Below are positions 53,774-63,790 of a DNA stretch of 64,000 nucleotides, one piece after another; the first letter of the stretch is position 1, and each line of letters begins with the position of its first letter. Below the pieces are notes generated by a model. That model saw nothing but the letters and a program-made list of their open reading frames with translations, ran no database searches and was not told where the DNA came from. Origin of the DNA: Gammaproteobacteria bacterium (lineage in GTDB: Bacteria; Pseudomonadota; Gammaproteobacteria; Pseudomonadales; Pseudohongiellaceae); the NCBI GenBank assembly GCA_029253585.1, contig JAQWZF010000031.1, forward strand, positions 62,001 through 126,000, given 5' to 3'. The translations under genes and the position numbers were made by a program.

Positions 53774-54787
53774 TTAGAATCTGCCTTCGGTATACCAGCC
53801 TACATCGCTGGCCGTATCGTCTACTTTTTCAGCAACATCCAGTACCAGTGCGAACAGGGCCATGCGCACCAGAACGCCGTTGTCGGTCTGACGGAAAATG
53901 GCGAGGCTGGGATGTTGGTTGAGATCATTGTCCAGTTCGTTCGCTTCCTCTCGTGAGTCTCGAGGTAGCGGATGCATTATTACCGTATTGGGTTGGCAAT
54001 AACGGGTATAGATGGATTGGTTTAATCTAAATCGGCCCCGATAGATATTGGCTTCAAGTTTGGTGGTAAAACGTTCTTCCTGTATGCGAGTCAGATAGAC
54101 CGTGTCTATGTCATTCAGGCCGGTCTCCATTTCTTCGGTTTCGATAACCTTATGCCCAGCATCCTTTAACTCGGAGACAATTTCAGCGGGCATCTTCAGT
54201 TCTGCGGGGGAGATCAGCTTGAAGGTTATATTGTCATACAGCGACAATACTTGTGAGAGGGAGTGTACAGTTCGTCCATGTTTCAGATCCCCGATCATGG
54301 CTATATGCATGCCATCAATTTGACGATTATTGGACAGTAGTTCCTTCTTGATGGTGTAGAGGTCTAATAGAGCCTGGGACGGATGCTCGTTCGGCCCGTC
54401 GCCTCCATTAATCACAGGCACCCGGCTAGCCTTGGCGAACTCGCTAACTGAGCCGACCTGCGGATGTCGCATGACTATGACATCGCTATATCCGCTAATG
54501 ACTCTTGCCGTATCATAAAGAGACTCGCCCTTGGAGATCGAGGAGGTTTTTACATCGGTCGTTTCCCGTACCTGTCCGCCCAGCAGATTGAAGGAGCAGC
54601 CGAAGCTAACTCGAGTTCGCGTGCTAGGCTCAAAAAACATATTGCCTAAGATTGCACCCTGCAGGGCTTTTGTAATCTTCTCTCTTCGGGCGTAGGGAAT
54701 CATGGTATCCGCTACTTCGAAGATTCGATCCACATCAGATCGCTCGAACTGTTTTACGCTGAGTATATGGGCGCCTCGAAAATCCAT
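53774..54787 (-). CDS. pyrB: Aspartate carbamoyltransferase catalytic subunit
   Basis: 337 residues. The carbamoyl-phosphate motif STRTR is FEPSTRTRVSFG, the aspartate-binding motif HPLPR is present near residue 279 (MHPLPRDSREEAN), and GDGPNEHPSQALLDLYT carries the catalytic HPSQ. It condenses carbamoyl phosphate with aspartate in pyrimidine synthesis. The ATG is followed by MDFRGAHILSV. It is transcribed toward the pilU remnant and amidase. No pyrI regulatory gene is adjacent. Confidence 0.93.
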   Translation of the reverse strand: MDFRGAHILSVKQFERSDVDRIFEVADTMIPYARREKITKALQGAILGNMFFEPSTRTRVSFGCSFNLLGGQVRETTDVKTSSISKGESLYDTARVISGYSDVIVMRHPQVGSVSEFAKASRVPVINGGDGPNEHPSQALLDLYTIKKELLSNNRQIDGMHIAMIGDLKHGRTVHSLSQVLSLYDNITFKLISPAELKMPAEIVSELKDAGHKVIETEEMETGLNDIDTVYLTRIQEERFTTKLEANIYRGRFRLNQSIYTRYCQPNTVIMHPLPRDSREEANELDNDLNQHPSLAIFRQTDNGVLVRMALFALVLDVAEKVDDTASDVGWYTEGRF

Positions 54788-55015
54788 GCTTGCTGAGCTC
54801 TATTGTCGTTTCTATGTCTGTTTAGTGTCTGGTCAAAATTGCGCGGAAATACTGCAATTTGATCTGCCGTAGGGATTTAAGCCCGCTGCGATCAAAATAA
54901 CCAGTCAAACGATAGGGATACTACTACAGATGGGCGTTTAGAAGGAATTGCTAAGTCAATATTACCAATCCTGCAGCGCGCTGAATTATTGCCATACGCA
55001 GCGGGTAGAAATCGC

Positions 55016-55021
55016 TATAAT
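55016..55021 (+). promoter_or_regulatory. Possible -10 element (TATAAT) before sbcB
   Basis: A perfect TATAAT lies 65 bases before the sbcB start. The nearest -35-like hexamer, TTGCCA at 54989, is 21 bases away, longer than usual, so the -35 is uncertain. Confidence 0.4.
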
Positions 55022-55085
55022 CATGGCTAATCAGGCCATGTTTTTGGCAGCAGCGGCAAGGCCCAAACCAGAATAGGGTAGCGAG

Positions 55086-56522
55086 ATGTCAGGAAATTCA
55101 ATCTATTGGTATGACTTCGAAACTTTCGGCAGAGATCCCCGCCGAACTCGAGCTTCCCAGTTTGCGGGAATTCGTACGGATGAGGATTTGAACATCATTT
55201 CCGAGCCCTTGGTGTTCTACTGCAAGCCAGCGGACGACTTCTTGCCAGACCCTATGGCCTGTCTGATAACGGGGATCTCTCCGCAGAAGGCATTGCAGGA
55301 AGGTGTCTGTGAATCTGAGTTTATCCGGCGGATCGAGAGAGAATTCTCCCAGCCCGGCACCTGTGTTGCTGGCTACAACAGCATCCGTTTTGACGATGAG
55401 TTGACGAGACAGCTGCTGTATAGAAATTTCTACGATCCCTACGAGCGGGAATGGAAGAATGGAAATTCTCGCTGGGATATTATCGATATGCTGCGGCTCT
55501 GTGCAGCGACCCGCTCAGGGGGCATTGTGTGGCCACAGCGGGAAGATGGCAGCACCAGTTTCAGACTGGAACAGCTCACCGCGGCAAACGGGATCGAGCA
55601 TGCCGATGCTCACGATGCGCTTTCCGATGTCATTGCCACCATAGAGATGGCAAAACTAGTGCGGCAGAAACAACCCAAGCTATATGACTATGTCTATAAG
55701 CTGCGTAACAAGAGGGTTGTGCAATCTGAAATAGACATGGTGACTAGGAAGCCGGTGCTGCATGTTTCCATGATGTATCCGGCTGTACAGGGTTGCCTTG
55801 CACTAGTCATGCCTATCTGCCCACATCCAACAAATAACAATGGAATCATCGTCTATGATCTACGTGTAGATCCGGATAGTTGGACTGCGCTAACGGTCGC
55901 TGAGATACGAGAGAGAATCTTTATCGCCCGCGAAGACATGGCCGAGGGAGTGGAGCGTATCCCCCTTAAGACGCTACATATTAATAAGTGTCCAGTGATT
56001 GCTTCTCCAGCGGTCTTGCCGGCTGAGCGTGCAGAAGAATTCGGTGTTGATCTCGAAGAATGCCGTAAGCACTGGAGCATGCTGCAGAACAATCAGGACC
56101 TCGTGGCTAAGGTCGCGGAGGTATTCACAGAAGAGATGGGGCGAGGGGAGCTAGATCCGGACTACATGATTTACAGTGGAGGTTTTTTCTCAGAGTCTGA
56201 TAAGAGTTTGATGGCGATGGTTCGCTCCACCTCCGCAAAAGACTTGGCGCGGTTAGACCTGCCATTCCGTGATACGCGATTGGCTACTATGTTACAACGA
56301 TATAGGGCGCGTAATTTCAAGGACACGCTAAAGGATCAGGAATTGGCAGAATGGAACAAGTTCAGGCAGAAGCGACTGTCCTCACCCGGTGCGCTTGCCG
56401 CGTTTGAGGAAGGTTATGGTCAGGCCAGAGAAAGAGCGGGTGGTCAGAATGAGGAGTTATTTATGAAGCTCGACGAGTACGTGGCTGCGCTTACTGAATT
56501 CGAAGAGAAGGCTGCGGGCTAG
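55086..56522 (+). CDS. sbcB: Exodeoxyribonuclease I
   Basis: 478 residues. The DnaQ-like nuclease domain has Asp10 and Glu12 (WYDFETFG), the SIRFDDELTR-type Exo II motif, and DAHDALSDV for Exo III. The SH3-like and helical C-terminal domains of ExoI follow, with AGYNSIRFDDE and a final acidic tail. It degrades single-stranded DNA 3' to 5' and takes part in recombination and mismatch repair. Length equals the E. coli enzyme (475). Confidence 0.94.
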   Translation: MSGNSIYWYDFETFGRDPRRTRASQFAGIRTDEDLNIISEPLVFYCKPADDFLPDPMACLITGISPQKALQEGVCESEFIRRIEREFSQPGTCVAGYNSIRFDDELTRQLLYRNFYDPYEREWKNGNSRWDIIDMLRLCAATRSGGIVWPQREDGSTSFRLEQLTAANGIEHADAHDALSDVIATIEMAKLVRQKQPKLYDYVYKLRNKRVVQSEIDMVTRKPVLHVSMMYPAVQGCLALVMPICPHPTNNNGIIVYDLRVDPDSWTALTVAEIRERIFIAREDMAEGVERIPLKTLHINKCPVIASPAVLPAERAEEFGVDLEECRKHWSMLQNNQDLVAKVAEVFTEEMGRGELDPDYMIYSGGFFSESDKSLMAMVRSTSAKDLARLDLPFRDTRLATMLQRYRARNFKDTLKDQELAEWNKFRQKRLSSPGALAAFEEGYGQARERAGGQNEELFMKLDEYVAALTEFEEKAAG

Positions 56523-56635
56523 GGGTCGTTCGTGCGGGTGCAATGGGGCTCCAAAGCGGATAGAATCCGACACCAAAAGCCGGCCTGCAAAGGCTGTAAG
56601 AAATCCATAAGCTATTGATAAAAATCAGAATATAA

Positions 56636-57787
56636 ATGGATAAATTTAAAGAGATACGACCCTATCACGATGATGAGATTCGTCCTGTCTTAGATCGATT
56701 GATTACGGATCCAGAATTTCCTTCCAGTGTAGCAAGTTTTTATGCGCCGAAATTGTCACGCCTTTTTCCTGGCCTGATGCGACTGCTTGCCAAGAATAAA
56801 CTTAAGGGCCAGGTTGCATCCGTACATGATGTGGCCAGCATGCAGGACGTTATAGCTGGCTACATGTATAAGATGATCGAAGACACGACTACAAGCTTGA
56901 CCCATTCGGGCTTAGAGAATCTGGATAGTGAGAGAAGCTATCTTTTTATTAGCAACCATCGTGATATCACGATGGATCCGGCCTTTGTCAATTACATGCT
57001 GTATCACGCAGGAAACCGGACAGTGCAGATAGCGACCGGAGATAATTTGCTCAAGAAGCCTTTTGTATCCGACTTGATGCGTCTTAATAAGAGTTTCATT
57101 GTGCGCAGATCGCTAAAAGGAAGAGAGTTATTGCAGGGCTTAACTCTACTTTCAGAATATATGCAGCATTGTATCGAGCAAAACAGCCATGTCTGGATAG
57201 CTCAGCGCGAAGGTCGTGCCAAGAACGGAATCGATAAGACCGAGGCCGCACTTCTTAAGATGTTAGCCATGTATCAACGCAAGAAACCGTTGACCGAAAG
57301 CTTGGGGAAACTCCATATAGTGCCGGTCTCAATATCCTACGAGTATGATGCCTGTGATGTGCTTAAGGCGGAAGAGCTCTATCAGCTAGAAACTACGGGT
57401 GCTTTTACGAAGACCGAGGAGAGTGACATCGAGAGTATAGTTGCTGGCATGATCGGTTATAAAGGAGCTGTGCACGTAGCCTTTGGGACAGAGATTCAAT
57501 ATGAGAGCGACGACCCAGACGTCATAGCGGCAAGCATCGATAAGCAGATACTGGCAAACTATAAATTACGTGATAGCAATTTCATCGCTTTAGAAATGCT
57601 TAAGAATAAAGGGCTGTTGCCAGAGGGTGTTGCAGAGCTCGCTATTGCAATGCCAAAAATAGCAGACCAGTCTCGGGAAGTGTTTATGAACCGGTTCAAG
57701 CAAGTGGACTCGAGGCTGCACCGCCACTATCTGCTAAGTTATGCCAACCCGGTTATCAGTTACTACCGAATTGCGCCTCTAGCGTAG
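56636..57787 (+). CDS. PlsB/PlsC-type acyltransferase family protein
   Basis: 383 residues. The acyltransferase block is SNHRDITMDPAFVNYML, a variant of the HX4D motif; the second block is FIVRRSLKGRELLQG, and the third is VWIAQREGRAKNGID. These order like motifs I-III of glycerol-phosphate acyltransferases. The protein is soluble-looking apart from short hydrophobic stretches, so a membrane-associated lipid acyltransferase is likely. It overlaps the DUF349 gene by nine bases at the 3' ends. Confidence 0.82.
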   Translation: MDKFKEIRPYHDDEIRPVLDRLITDPEFPSSVASFYAPKLSRLFPGLMRLLAKNKLKGQVASVHDVASMQDVIAGYMYKMIEDTTTSLTHSGLENLDSERSYLFISNHRDITMDPAFVNYMLYHAGNRTVQIATGDNLLKKPFVSDLMRLNKSFIVRRSLKGRELLQGLTLLSEYMQHCIEQNSHVWIAQREGRAKNGIDKTEAALLKMLAMYQRKKPLTESLGKLHIVPVSISYEYDACDVLKAEELYQLETTGAFTKTEESDIESIVAGMIGYKGAVHVAFGTEIQYESDDPDVIAASIDKQILANYKLRDSNFIALEMLKNKGLLPEGVAELAIAMPKIADQSREVFMNRFKQVDSRLHRHYLLSYANPVISYYRIAPLA

Positions 57788-60307
57788 TTTTTGTAAAACC
57801 TGGCCGAGGCGATCTTTGAACTGTTTTCTCGTGGCATCTGCAATGGGACCCATTGCGGAGAATCGAAATTCGGTTGCCATCGCGTATTTCAGATTTTGCT
57901 TCGGGTCCGGCTTTGCCTGACCAAATCCACTTTGTAGCTGCTCTAACTGCAACTTCATCCGTAGTGCTTTATCTTCAGCGGGGGAGTCGATGTTTGCTCG
58001 AATCTCTGCCTGTATGCACAGTTCTCTAAACTCATCTTCGCATTTCTTGCATAGCTGCATTAGCTCGGTCATGGAAGCGGCGGAAGCTACAGAGTTGTAT
58101 CTGGCATGCAGCACATCGTCTGCTTCAGCATTTCCGCTCTTCCCGATCTCGTTCCAGCTATCTTTGTCGAAAGCCTGCTGCAGGGCAGTAAACTTTCCTG
58201 AATCATCTTCTTTGAGCAACGCGTTCTCTAGCGCTCGCAAGCGTTCTGTCTTGTCCAGAATTACCTGCTGTGTTGCCTGTTGGCGTTTGTCTGGCAGGGC
58301 CCTAAACCTGGAATCGATCAGTCGTTTAGTGGAATTAAATCGGTCTAGCAAGCGCTTGCGTTGTGATTTGATACGCGGGTCAAGCGAGTTTGAAAATTCT
58401 TGAGCTAGGTCTTGGTAGGCGGCTTTAGACTCGCGAAATTCAGCATCGCTTTTCTTGGAAATTCCCTCTAAGTCACTGAGAATCTGGTTAAGGCGGGCTT
58501 CGATTTTCTTTAGGTCTTGCTTGATCTCGTTGCCTGCCTGGCTGCGCTTACTAAAAATTGTATCGCAGGCTGCTCTGAAGTCTTGCCAATACTTGTTGTC
58601 TTCTTTGTAGGTGGTGGGGCCTATCGTCTTCCATTGCTGCTGTAGGCGTTTGGCTTCATCCATTGTCAGTTTATTATCTTCCTGTGTTGTCAGCTCTTGC
58701 GCCTTCTTGATCAGCTCCTGCTTCTGTTTGGCGCTATTGGAAACCTTGCTCCTGCGGAGCTTGCGCAGTTCGTTAACAGTTGCATAGTATCTTTTCTGTA
58801 GTGCCTTAATCTTTCTCTGTTCTATTGGGGCGTGCAACTTCCAGTTCTTATCTGCTTCGTTGAGAAGCTTGTTTAGTCCAGAAAGGTCGAGCTCTGCCTC
58901 TGAATCTTTTAACCGACCATGCTCTGCTTCGAGTGCGTCGCAAATCTCTCTGCGTTTGAGCAGGTTGTCATTCATCAACTGTTTTCGTTGTTTGAAGTGC
59001 TCCTTGCAGGGCTCGTAAGCCTGATCCGAAATTTTCTTGAACTCTTTCCAAAGCTGTTCATTCTGGTTGGAATGGCCTAGGGCCTTCCATTCTTGATGCA
59101 TCTTGCTAATGCTCTTGGATCGGTCGGATACATGCATCTTTGATTCTAGAAGGTGCTGCATCTGAACTATCAATTCTTTCTTCTTCTCAGTAGCGGCGAA
59201 GACCTTCCAGTTGCGAAGTTCGGTAACTTTTTCTTTGTGTGTGTTAGCTGTCTTCTGTAGCTCCGCTCGTATTTGGTTTTGCGTGTTGCTTATGTTTCCT
59301 TGTATCTTGTCCCAGCACTTGCCCGCATTTTCTGAATTTCCTGATTCGAGTGCTTCCGCGAGGGAGACAAGCAATTCCTCAGTTTTCGCTTTCAATTCAT
59401 TCTGGTATTCATCATTCTTGACAATCTTGCTGGCTATGTCGGCTTGTAAGGTTTCTATATTTCCACGTAGTTCTATCTCGGCATCTGTCAGCCTGGCTTG
59501 CAATTTCCTTAACTGGGAGCGGATTTCAAAGAGCCGGGTGGTGTTTTTGTAACTTACCATAGAAGCCTCTTTTTCTACGGCGTCGAATTCGATCTTGGGT
59601 TCGACTAGAGGGGGCTCAGGCTCTTTGTCCTTGATCGGTTTGGGTTCAGCTTCTTTAGGAGTTGTCGTGGCTGGAGCTTCTCCACTGGCTACGGCTGGAG
59701 TGGCCGGTTTTTCTTCGCTCTTGCTAGTCGATTCCTGCTCGAGACGACTGGCGATGGTCTTGGTAACCGTTTTATCTTTGCCGGCGACTTTGCTGTGTAT
59801 CTCCTTAAGCAGTTGCGTGTCTTCTATGAGAAGGGCTGCAGATTTTCGAACATGGACGCTAGCGGCGAATAAACACAGGTCCGCAAGTTCTTCATTCTGC
59901 TTTACAGCTGAGGCCGCTAGAGTGCCAATGCTTTTTGTTTTTGTAATTAGCGCGACCTGCTTAACGCCGGCTACTGGTAGCCGTGCCAATCTCTCGGTTC
60001 TCTCTTCCTCGCTGTGCGCGGAATCCACTGTGCCGGCGATGATCTGACAACTCTGCTGCTGGGCAGCTTCTTTTGCCTTGCCGCCTGCCGTCTTTAACTT
60101 TGCGAGCGCTTCGAGGTCAACTATTCGTGAGATAGCTGAGCTGCGGACCTTCTCAAAGTCGTCTTCAAGAGCCACTTTAAGAAGGAAGTCGGCTGTACTG
60201 GACTCTTTGGGATCCAGTTTTTCTAAGGTTAACAGCCTTTGCTCGCAATCTTGGTTGAGCCAGGTGTTGTCTCTAGTTGAGGGTGCTGAGATTGAGGCAG
60301 TTGTCAT
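57779..60307 (-). CDS. DUF349-repeat coiled-coil protein
   Basis: 842 residues, mostly long alpha-helices. Several DUF349 repeats are visible as WKALGHSNQNEQLWKEFKKI, WKTIGPTTYKEDNKYWQDFR and related W-K-x(8)-LW elements. An Ala/Glu/Pro-rich low-complexity linker lies at about 195-235 (EEKPATPAVASGEAPATTTP). The N-terminal 190 residues are HEAT-like helices. The family is conserved in gammaproteobacteria, with an unknown function. It is convergent with the acyltransferase gene. Confidence 0.9.
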   Translation of the reverse strand: MTTASISAPSTRDNTWLNQDCEQRLLTLEKLDPKESSTADFLLKVALEDDFEKVRSSAISRIVDLEALAKLKTAGGKAKEAAQQQSCQIIAGTVDSAHSEEERTERLARLPVAGVKQVALITKTKSIGTLAASAVKQNEELADLCLFAASVHVRKSAALLIEDTQLLKEIHSKVAGKDKTVTKTIASRLEQESTSKSEEKPATPAVASGEAPATTTPKEAEPKPIKDKEPEPPLVEPKIEFDAVEKEASMVSYKNTTRLFEIRSQLRKLQARLTDAEIELRGNIETLQADIASKIVKNDEYQNELKAKTEELLVSLAEALESGNSENAGKCWDKIQGNISNTQNQIRAELQKTANTHKEKVTELRNWKVFAATEKKKELIVQMQHLLESKMHVSDRSKSISKMHQEWKALGHSNQNEQLWKEFKKISDQAYEPCKEHFKQRKQLMNDNLLKRREICDALEAEHGRLKDSEAELDLSGLNKLLNEADKNWKLHAPIEQRKIKALQKRYYATVNELRKLRRSKVSNSAKQKQELIKKAQELTTQEDNKLTMDEAKRLQQQWKTIGPTTYKEDNKYWQDFRAACDTIFSKRSQAGNEIKQDLKKIEARLNQILSDLEGISKKSDAEFRESKAAYQDLAQEFSNSLDPRIKSQRKRLLDRFNSTKRLIDSRFRALPDKRQQATQQVILDKTERLRALENALLKEDDSGKFTALQQAFDKDSWNEIGKSGNAEADDVLHARYNSVASAASMTELMQLCKKCEDEFRELCIQAEIRANIDSPAEDKALRMKLQLEQLQSGFGQAKPDPKQNLKYAMATEFRFSAMGPIADATRKQFKDRLGQVLQKLR

Positions 60308-60530
60308 GTACTACGAACCGAAGGATTTGACTGTGATTGAGGGCTTCCATTGCTTTACGCGCTGAAATTGAAAGTAATAATACTGAGATTTAAGTGTAGC
60401 AGATGTTGTTTCATTCAAAACAGAAAAGAATTATAGGAATCAGACGATTTCCGATAATTTTTCTGGTAAGCAGCCCACAGATGCTATGATTCATCTACTA
60501 TTCAGCAGTATTTAAACTGCACTCTGAGGA

Positions 60531-62663
60531 ATGATGTGGATGTTGGCGGATGATGTAAAGGACAGTATTCAATCCGCCTATCGCCAATTGCTAGAGTCCC
60601 GCGAACTCACTCCGCGCTATGGTCAGCGTCTTATGATCGCCGAGATTGCGAAGACCTTGTCCAGCCTTGCAGAGGAGGACTCCTCACCCCCAATCTGCGT
60701 GGTCGAAGCCGGGACGGGTACCGGAAAAACGCTGGCCTACGTTTTAGCTGTAATACCATTGGCTAAGGCGTGGGATCTCAAGGTGGTGATAGCCACGGCT
60801 ACTGTAGCGCTTCAGGAACAGGTTGTGCACAAGGATCTGCCAGAGATATTAGCAGGCTCCGATCTCAGCTTTAGTTACTCCTTAGCCAAGGGGAGGGGGC
60901 GATATCTGTGCCTGGCGAAATTGGATATGCTGCTCAGAGGCAACGACAGCATGCAGGCGATGATGGACCTGTACGGTGAAGAACTGGATGATCCAGCCGG
61001 CGGAGACCAGGCCCTCTACGAAAAAATGCTAGATAAGCTGAGCATGGGTAGCTGGAAAGGCGATAGGGATGACTGGGAAAGCTCTATTAGCGATGATGAT
61101 TGGAGGCCGGTCACCGTAGATAACGCCCAATGTATGGGGCCCAAGTGTAGTCACTTTAGAAACTGCTGTTTCTATCAGGCGCGCGATTCCATGGATAAGG
61201 CAGACTGTATTGTGAGTAATCACGATTTGGTGCTGTCTGATCTGGCGCTGGGAGGTGGCATAATTCTTCCTGAGCCTGAAAAATGTATCTATATCTTCGA
61301 TGAGGCTCACCACCTTCCACATAAGAGCAATAATCATTTCTCTGCGTTTACTCGTCTAAAGGCTGCCAGTAGCTGGTTGGAGCGTACTGAAACGATAACC
61401 CTTCGCCTACAGAAGGACGATTTTATCGATGGAACGACGCAAAAATCCTTGCACAAATTACTCCTGGACACACGAGAGCAGCTTGATCACGCCTGGTTAG
61501 TGCTGGAGCAAATCCTCGAGTCTCTGGATAAAGCCGACAGCTATGACAACCGCATCCAACATGCTTTCGAGTTAGGCGTGGTGCCGGTAGAGGTGCAATC
61601 TCTTGCTGCAAATCTAGCAAACCTCTTTGCCCGCCTGGCCGCCGCGTTTCAGAGTACTGCCGATGATCTGAAAGAGGCTATGGAGGATGGGGGTGATGTA
61701 AAACGAAGGCAGCTTGCTGAGCAGTGGTTTCCTCTCATAGGTTCGCAACAGAAACGCGCAGAATCGAACTTGGGACTCTGGTTGAGTTATGCTGCCGTGG
61801 ACCCGCAGGGGAAGGCGCCATTGGCGAGATGGCTCAGTTACACCGCGAACGAAAATTTCACCGACATCGGCTTGTCATCCAGTCCAGTTTTAGCTGCGGA
61901 TAATCTTCAGCAGAGACTCTGGGACAACTGTGCCGGGGCGGTACTAACTTCGGCTACGCTTTCCTCTCTTGGCAATTTCGACATGCTGAAGATGCGTGCT
62001 GGTCTGCCGGAATATACACACTATTTAAGTATTCTCAGCCCGTTCGACTTCGCGAACTCTGCAAGTTTGGTGATTCCCAAGATGCACTGTGACCCTTCTG
62101 ACTCGGAAAAACACACGGATTTTATCGTCAAGGCGATTCCACGCTTGGTGGATGAGACTGGGGCGTCGCTGATGTTATTTTCCAGTCGCAGGCAAATGCA
62201 GGATGTTATGCAATTGCTGCCCCCGGCTTGGCGCGACCTGGTCTTGTGTCAGGATGATTTTCAGAAGTCGCAACTTATGAAATATCATCGACAACGAATA
62301 GATAAAGGAGAGGGGAGTATCATTTTTGGCCTTGCTAGTTTTGCCGAGGGGGTTGATCTGCCAGGCAAATATTGCACCCATGTTCTTATTGCCAAGATCC
62401 CATTTGCTGTACCGAACGATCCCATCGAACTGACTCTCTCGGAGTGGATAGAACAGCAGGGATTAAATTCCTTTATGACCTTAGCTGTGCCCGACGCAGC
62501 CTTCCGCCTCGTGCAGGCGAGCGGAAGGTTGCTGCGTAGTGAGTCAGATAGCGGAACAATAACGCTGTTCGATGAGCGCATTGTGAGTCGGCGCTACGGG
62601 AAGACGATATTGGAATCTATGCCGCCCTACAGGCGTGAAATATTTGCCGAAGAGGCGGGGTAG
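60531..62663 (+). CDS. dinG: ATP-dependent DNA helicase DinG
   Basis: 710 residues, XPD-like superfamily 2 helicase. Walker A is GTGTGKT at 61-67, Walker B is the DEAHH box (IFDEAHHLPH), and four Fe-S cysteines lie in YLCLAK and CMGPKCSHFRNC. Motif VI is QASGRLLRSE. DinG unwinds 5' to 3', resolving R-loops and G-quadruplexes. Of the three clustered ATG codons, 60534 or 60540 has better spacing from GAGGA than 60531. Confidence 0.94.
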   Translation: MMWMLADDVKDSIQSAYRQLLESRELTPRYGQRLMIAEIAKTLSSLAEEDSSPPICVVEAGTGTGKTLAYVLAVIPLAKAWDLKVVIATATVALQEQVVHKDLPEILAGSDLSFSYSLAKGRGRYLCLAKLDMLLRGNDSMQAMMDLYGEELDDPAGGDQALYEKMLDKLSMGSWKGDRDDWESSISDDDWRPVTVDNAQCMGPKCSHFRNCCFYQARDSMDKADCIVSNHDLVLSDLALGGGIILPEPEKCIYIFDEAHHLPHKSNNHFSAFTRLKAASSWLERTETITLRLQKDDFIDGTTQKSLHKLLLDTREQLDHAWLVLEQILESLDKADSYDNRIQHAFELGVVPVEVQSLAANLANLFARLAAAFQSTADDLKEAMEDGGDVKRRQLAEQWFPLIGSQQKRAESNLGLWLSYAAVDPQGKAPLARWLSYTANENFTDIGLSSSPVLAADNLQQRLWDNCAGAVLTSATLSSLGNFDMLKMRAGLPEYTHYLSILSPFDFANSASLVIPKMHCDPSDSEKHTDFIVKAIPRLVDETGASLMLFSSRRQMQDVMQLLPPAWRDLVLCQDDFQKSQLMKYHRQRIDKGEGSIIFGLASFAEGVDLPGKYCTHVLIAKIPFAVPNDPIELTLSEWIEQQGLNSFMTLAVPDAAFRLVQASGRLLRSESDSGTITLFDERIVSRRYGKTILESMPPYRREIFAEEAG

Positions 62664-62696
62664 CAGCCTCGCGGTGACGGCAAGCCTTTGTTGCGG

Positions 62697-62888
62697 CTAG
62701 GTCTTACGTTTAGTCTTGGGGTGGTTGATAAGGTAGCCCACGACGCCGCCTATAAGTACGCCGGATACAGTGGATACAAGGACACTACCCATGATCGCGC
62801 CTAGCCCAAAGCCCAGGATCAATCCGCTGCTTAGGCTGAGTGCATAGGTGCCTTGCATTGAGTTCTTCTTCGCTTTCTTCTTCGACAT
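62697..62888 (-). CDS. Small membrane protein with glycine zipper
   Basis: 63 residues: a lysine-rich N-terminus, two hydrophobic segments made of small residues (GLILGFGLGAIMGSVL; VLIGGVVGYLI) and a basic tail (NHPKTKRKT). GGAG precedes the ATG, which supports expression. The repeated Gly spacing suggests oligomerising helices. It is too short for family assignment and its function is unknown. Confidence 0.7.
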   Translation of the reverse strand: MSKKKAKKNSMQGTYALSLSSGLILGFGLGAIMGSVLVSTVSGVLIGGVVGYLINHPKTKRKT

Positions 62889-62918
62889 GTCAGCTCCACA
62901 ATAGCTGGGGTTGTCTGC

Positions 62919-63782
62919 TCAGTTTGCCTTACGCACGGAGTAAATCAAGGTGCTAAGGCTAGAGAATTGAACCGGATCAATTGCCGTACTGCCTATAGTG
63001 TCCATCACCGACTGACCTTCGATGACTTGTCCTATTACTGTGTATTTTCCCGTAAGCTGGGGGGCATCGGCGAGGCTGATAAAGAACTCGGGGCCATTGC
63101 TGTCGGGGCCCGAATTGGCCAGTGCCACCGTGCCCCTGACGATGGCTCGGCTGCGTAGTGACAAGTCATAGCGGTAGCCCTGACTCTCATATACCGATTT
63201 CACCGTTAGTTCTTGTAGCTCAGCGAGTGTCTGATATTGCCTAGATAATGCCGTGTCAACGTCTGCAATATTCCTTCGGGAGTACAGTGGTGCCAGGATT
63301 TCGGTATGAAAGTCCTGCTTCGACTCGATATTGAGTTCATCAGCGAAGCTGCCGTCGGGATTGATAGCCTGAATCTGATCCAGGCCCAGGGCATCTGCAT
63401 TTATCTCATCTGGTAGAAGCTCTACCTGCAGCCCTAGGGGATTCTTAGCCTGGCTGCCCGCCTGAATGACGAAGCCGGGTACTACGCGATGAAAGCGCAT
63501 GCCGTTATAGTAGTAGCGCGCCTGAACTGGCTGGCCTGTGTCTGGATTGGTAAAGTCTTTCTCGCCTTGTGCAAGGGCAATGAAATTCTGCACATTGTTA
63601 GGTGCTTCGTTAGGGAACAGTTCTAGATAGATCTCGCCCCTAGAAGTGCTGATTAGCACCAGTGGGTTCTGTGGATCTTCCATGGCGAGTAACGCCGAAG
63701 AAGTATCGGCAAATGCCGTGTTTAGCAAACCGAATAGCAGAACAATTAGTGGAAGCAGGCTGTGTCTGTAGGGCTGATGCAT
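62919..63782 (-). CDS. Exported cyclophilin-type peptidyl-prolyl isomerase
   Basis: About 287 residues. Starting at ATG 63782 gives a proper signal peptide (SLLPLIVLLFGLLNTAFAD); the track's TTG 63836 would overlap the upstream CDS. The cyclophilin core shows FPNEAPNNVQNFIALAQG, the catalytic FHRVVPGFVIQAGS block and the GPNSNGPEFF-type segment (SGPDSNGPEFFISLAD). An insertion of about 75 residues interrupts the barrel between the Gln loop and the last strands, longer than in PpiA/PpiB. It folds exported proteins by proline isomerisation. Confidence 0.88.
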   Translation of the reverse strand: MHQPYRHSLLPLIVLLFGLLNTAFADTSSALLAMEDPQNPLVLISTSRGEIYLELFPNEAPNNVQNFIALAQGEKDFTNPDTGQPVQARYYYNGMRFHRVVPGFVIQAGSQAKNPLGLQVELLPDEINADALGLDQIQAINPDGSFADELNIESKQDFHTEILAPLYSRRNIADVDTALSRQYQTLAELQELTVKSVYESQGYRYDLSLRSRAIVRGTVALANSGPDSNGPEFFISLADAPQLTGKYTVIGQVIEGQSVMDTIGSTAIDPVQFSSLSTLIYSVRKAN

Positions 63783-63790
63783 GATTAGAA

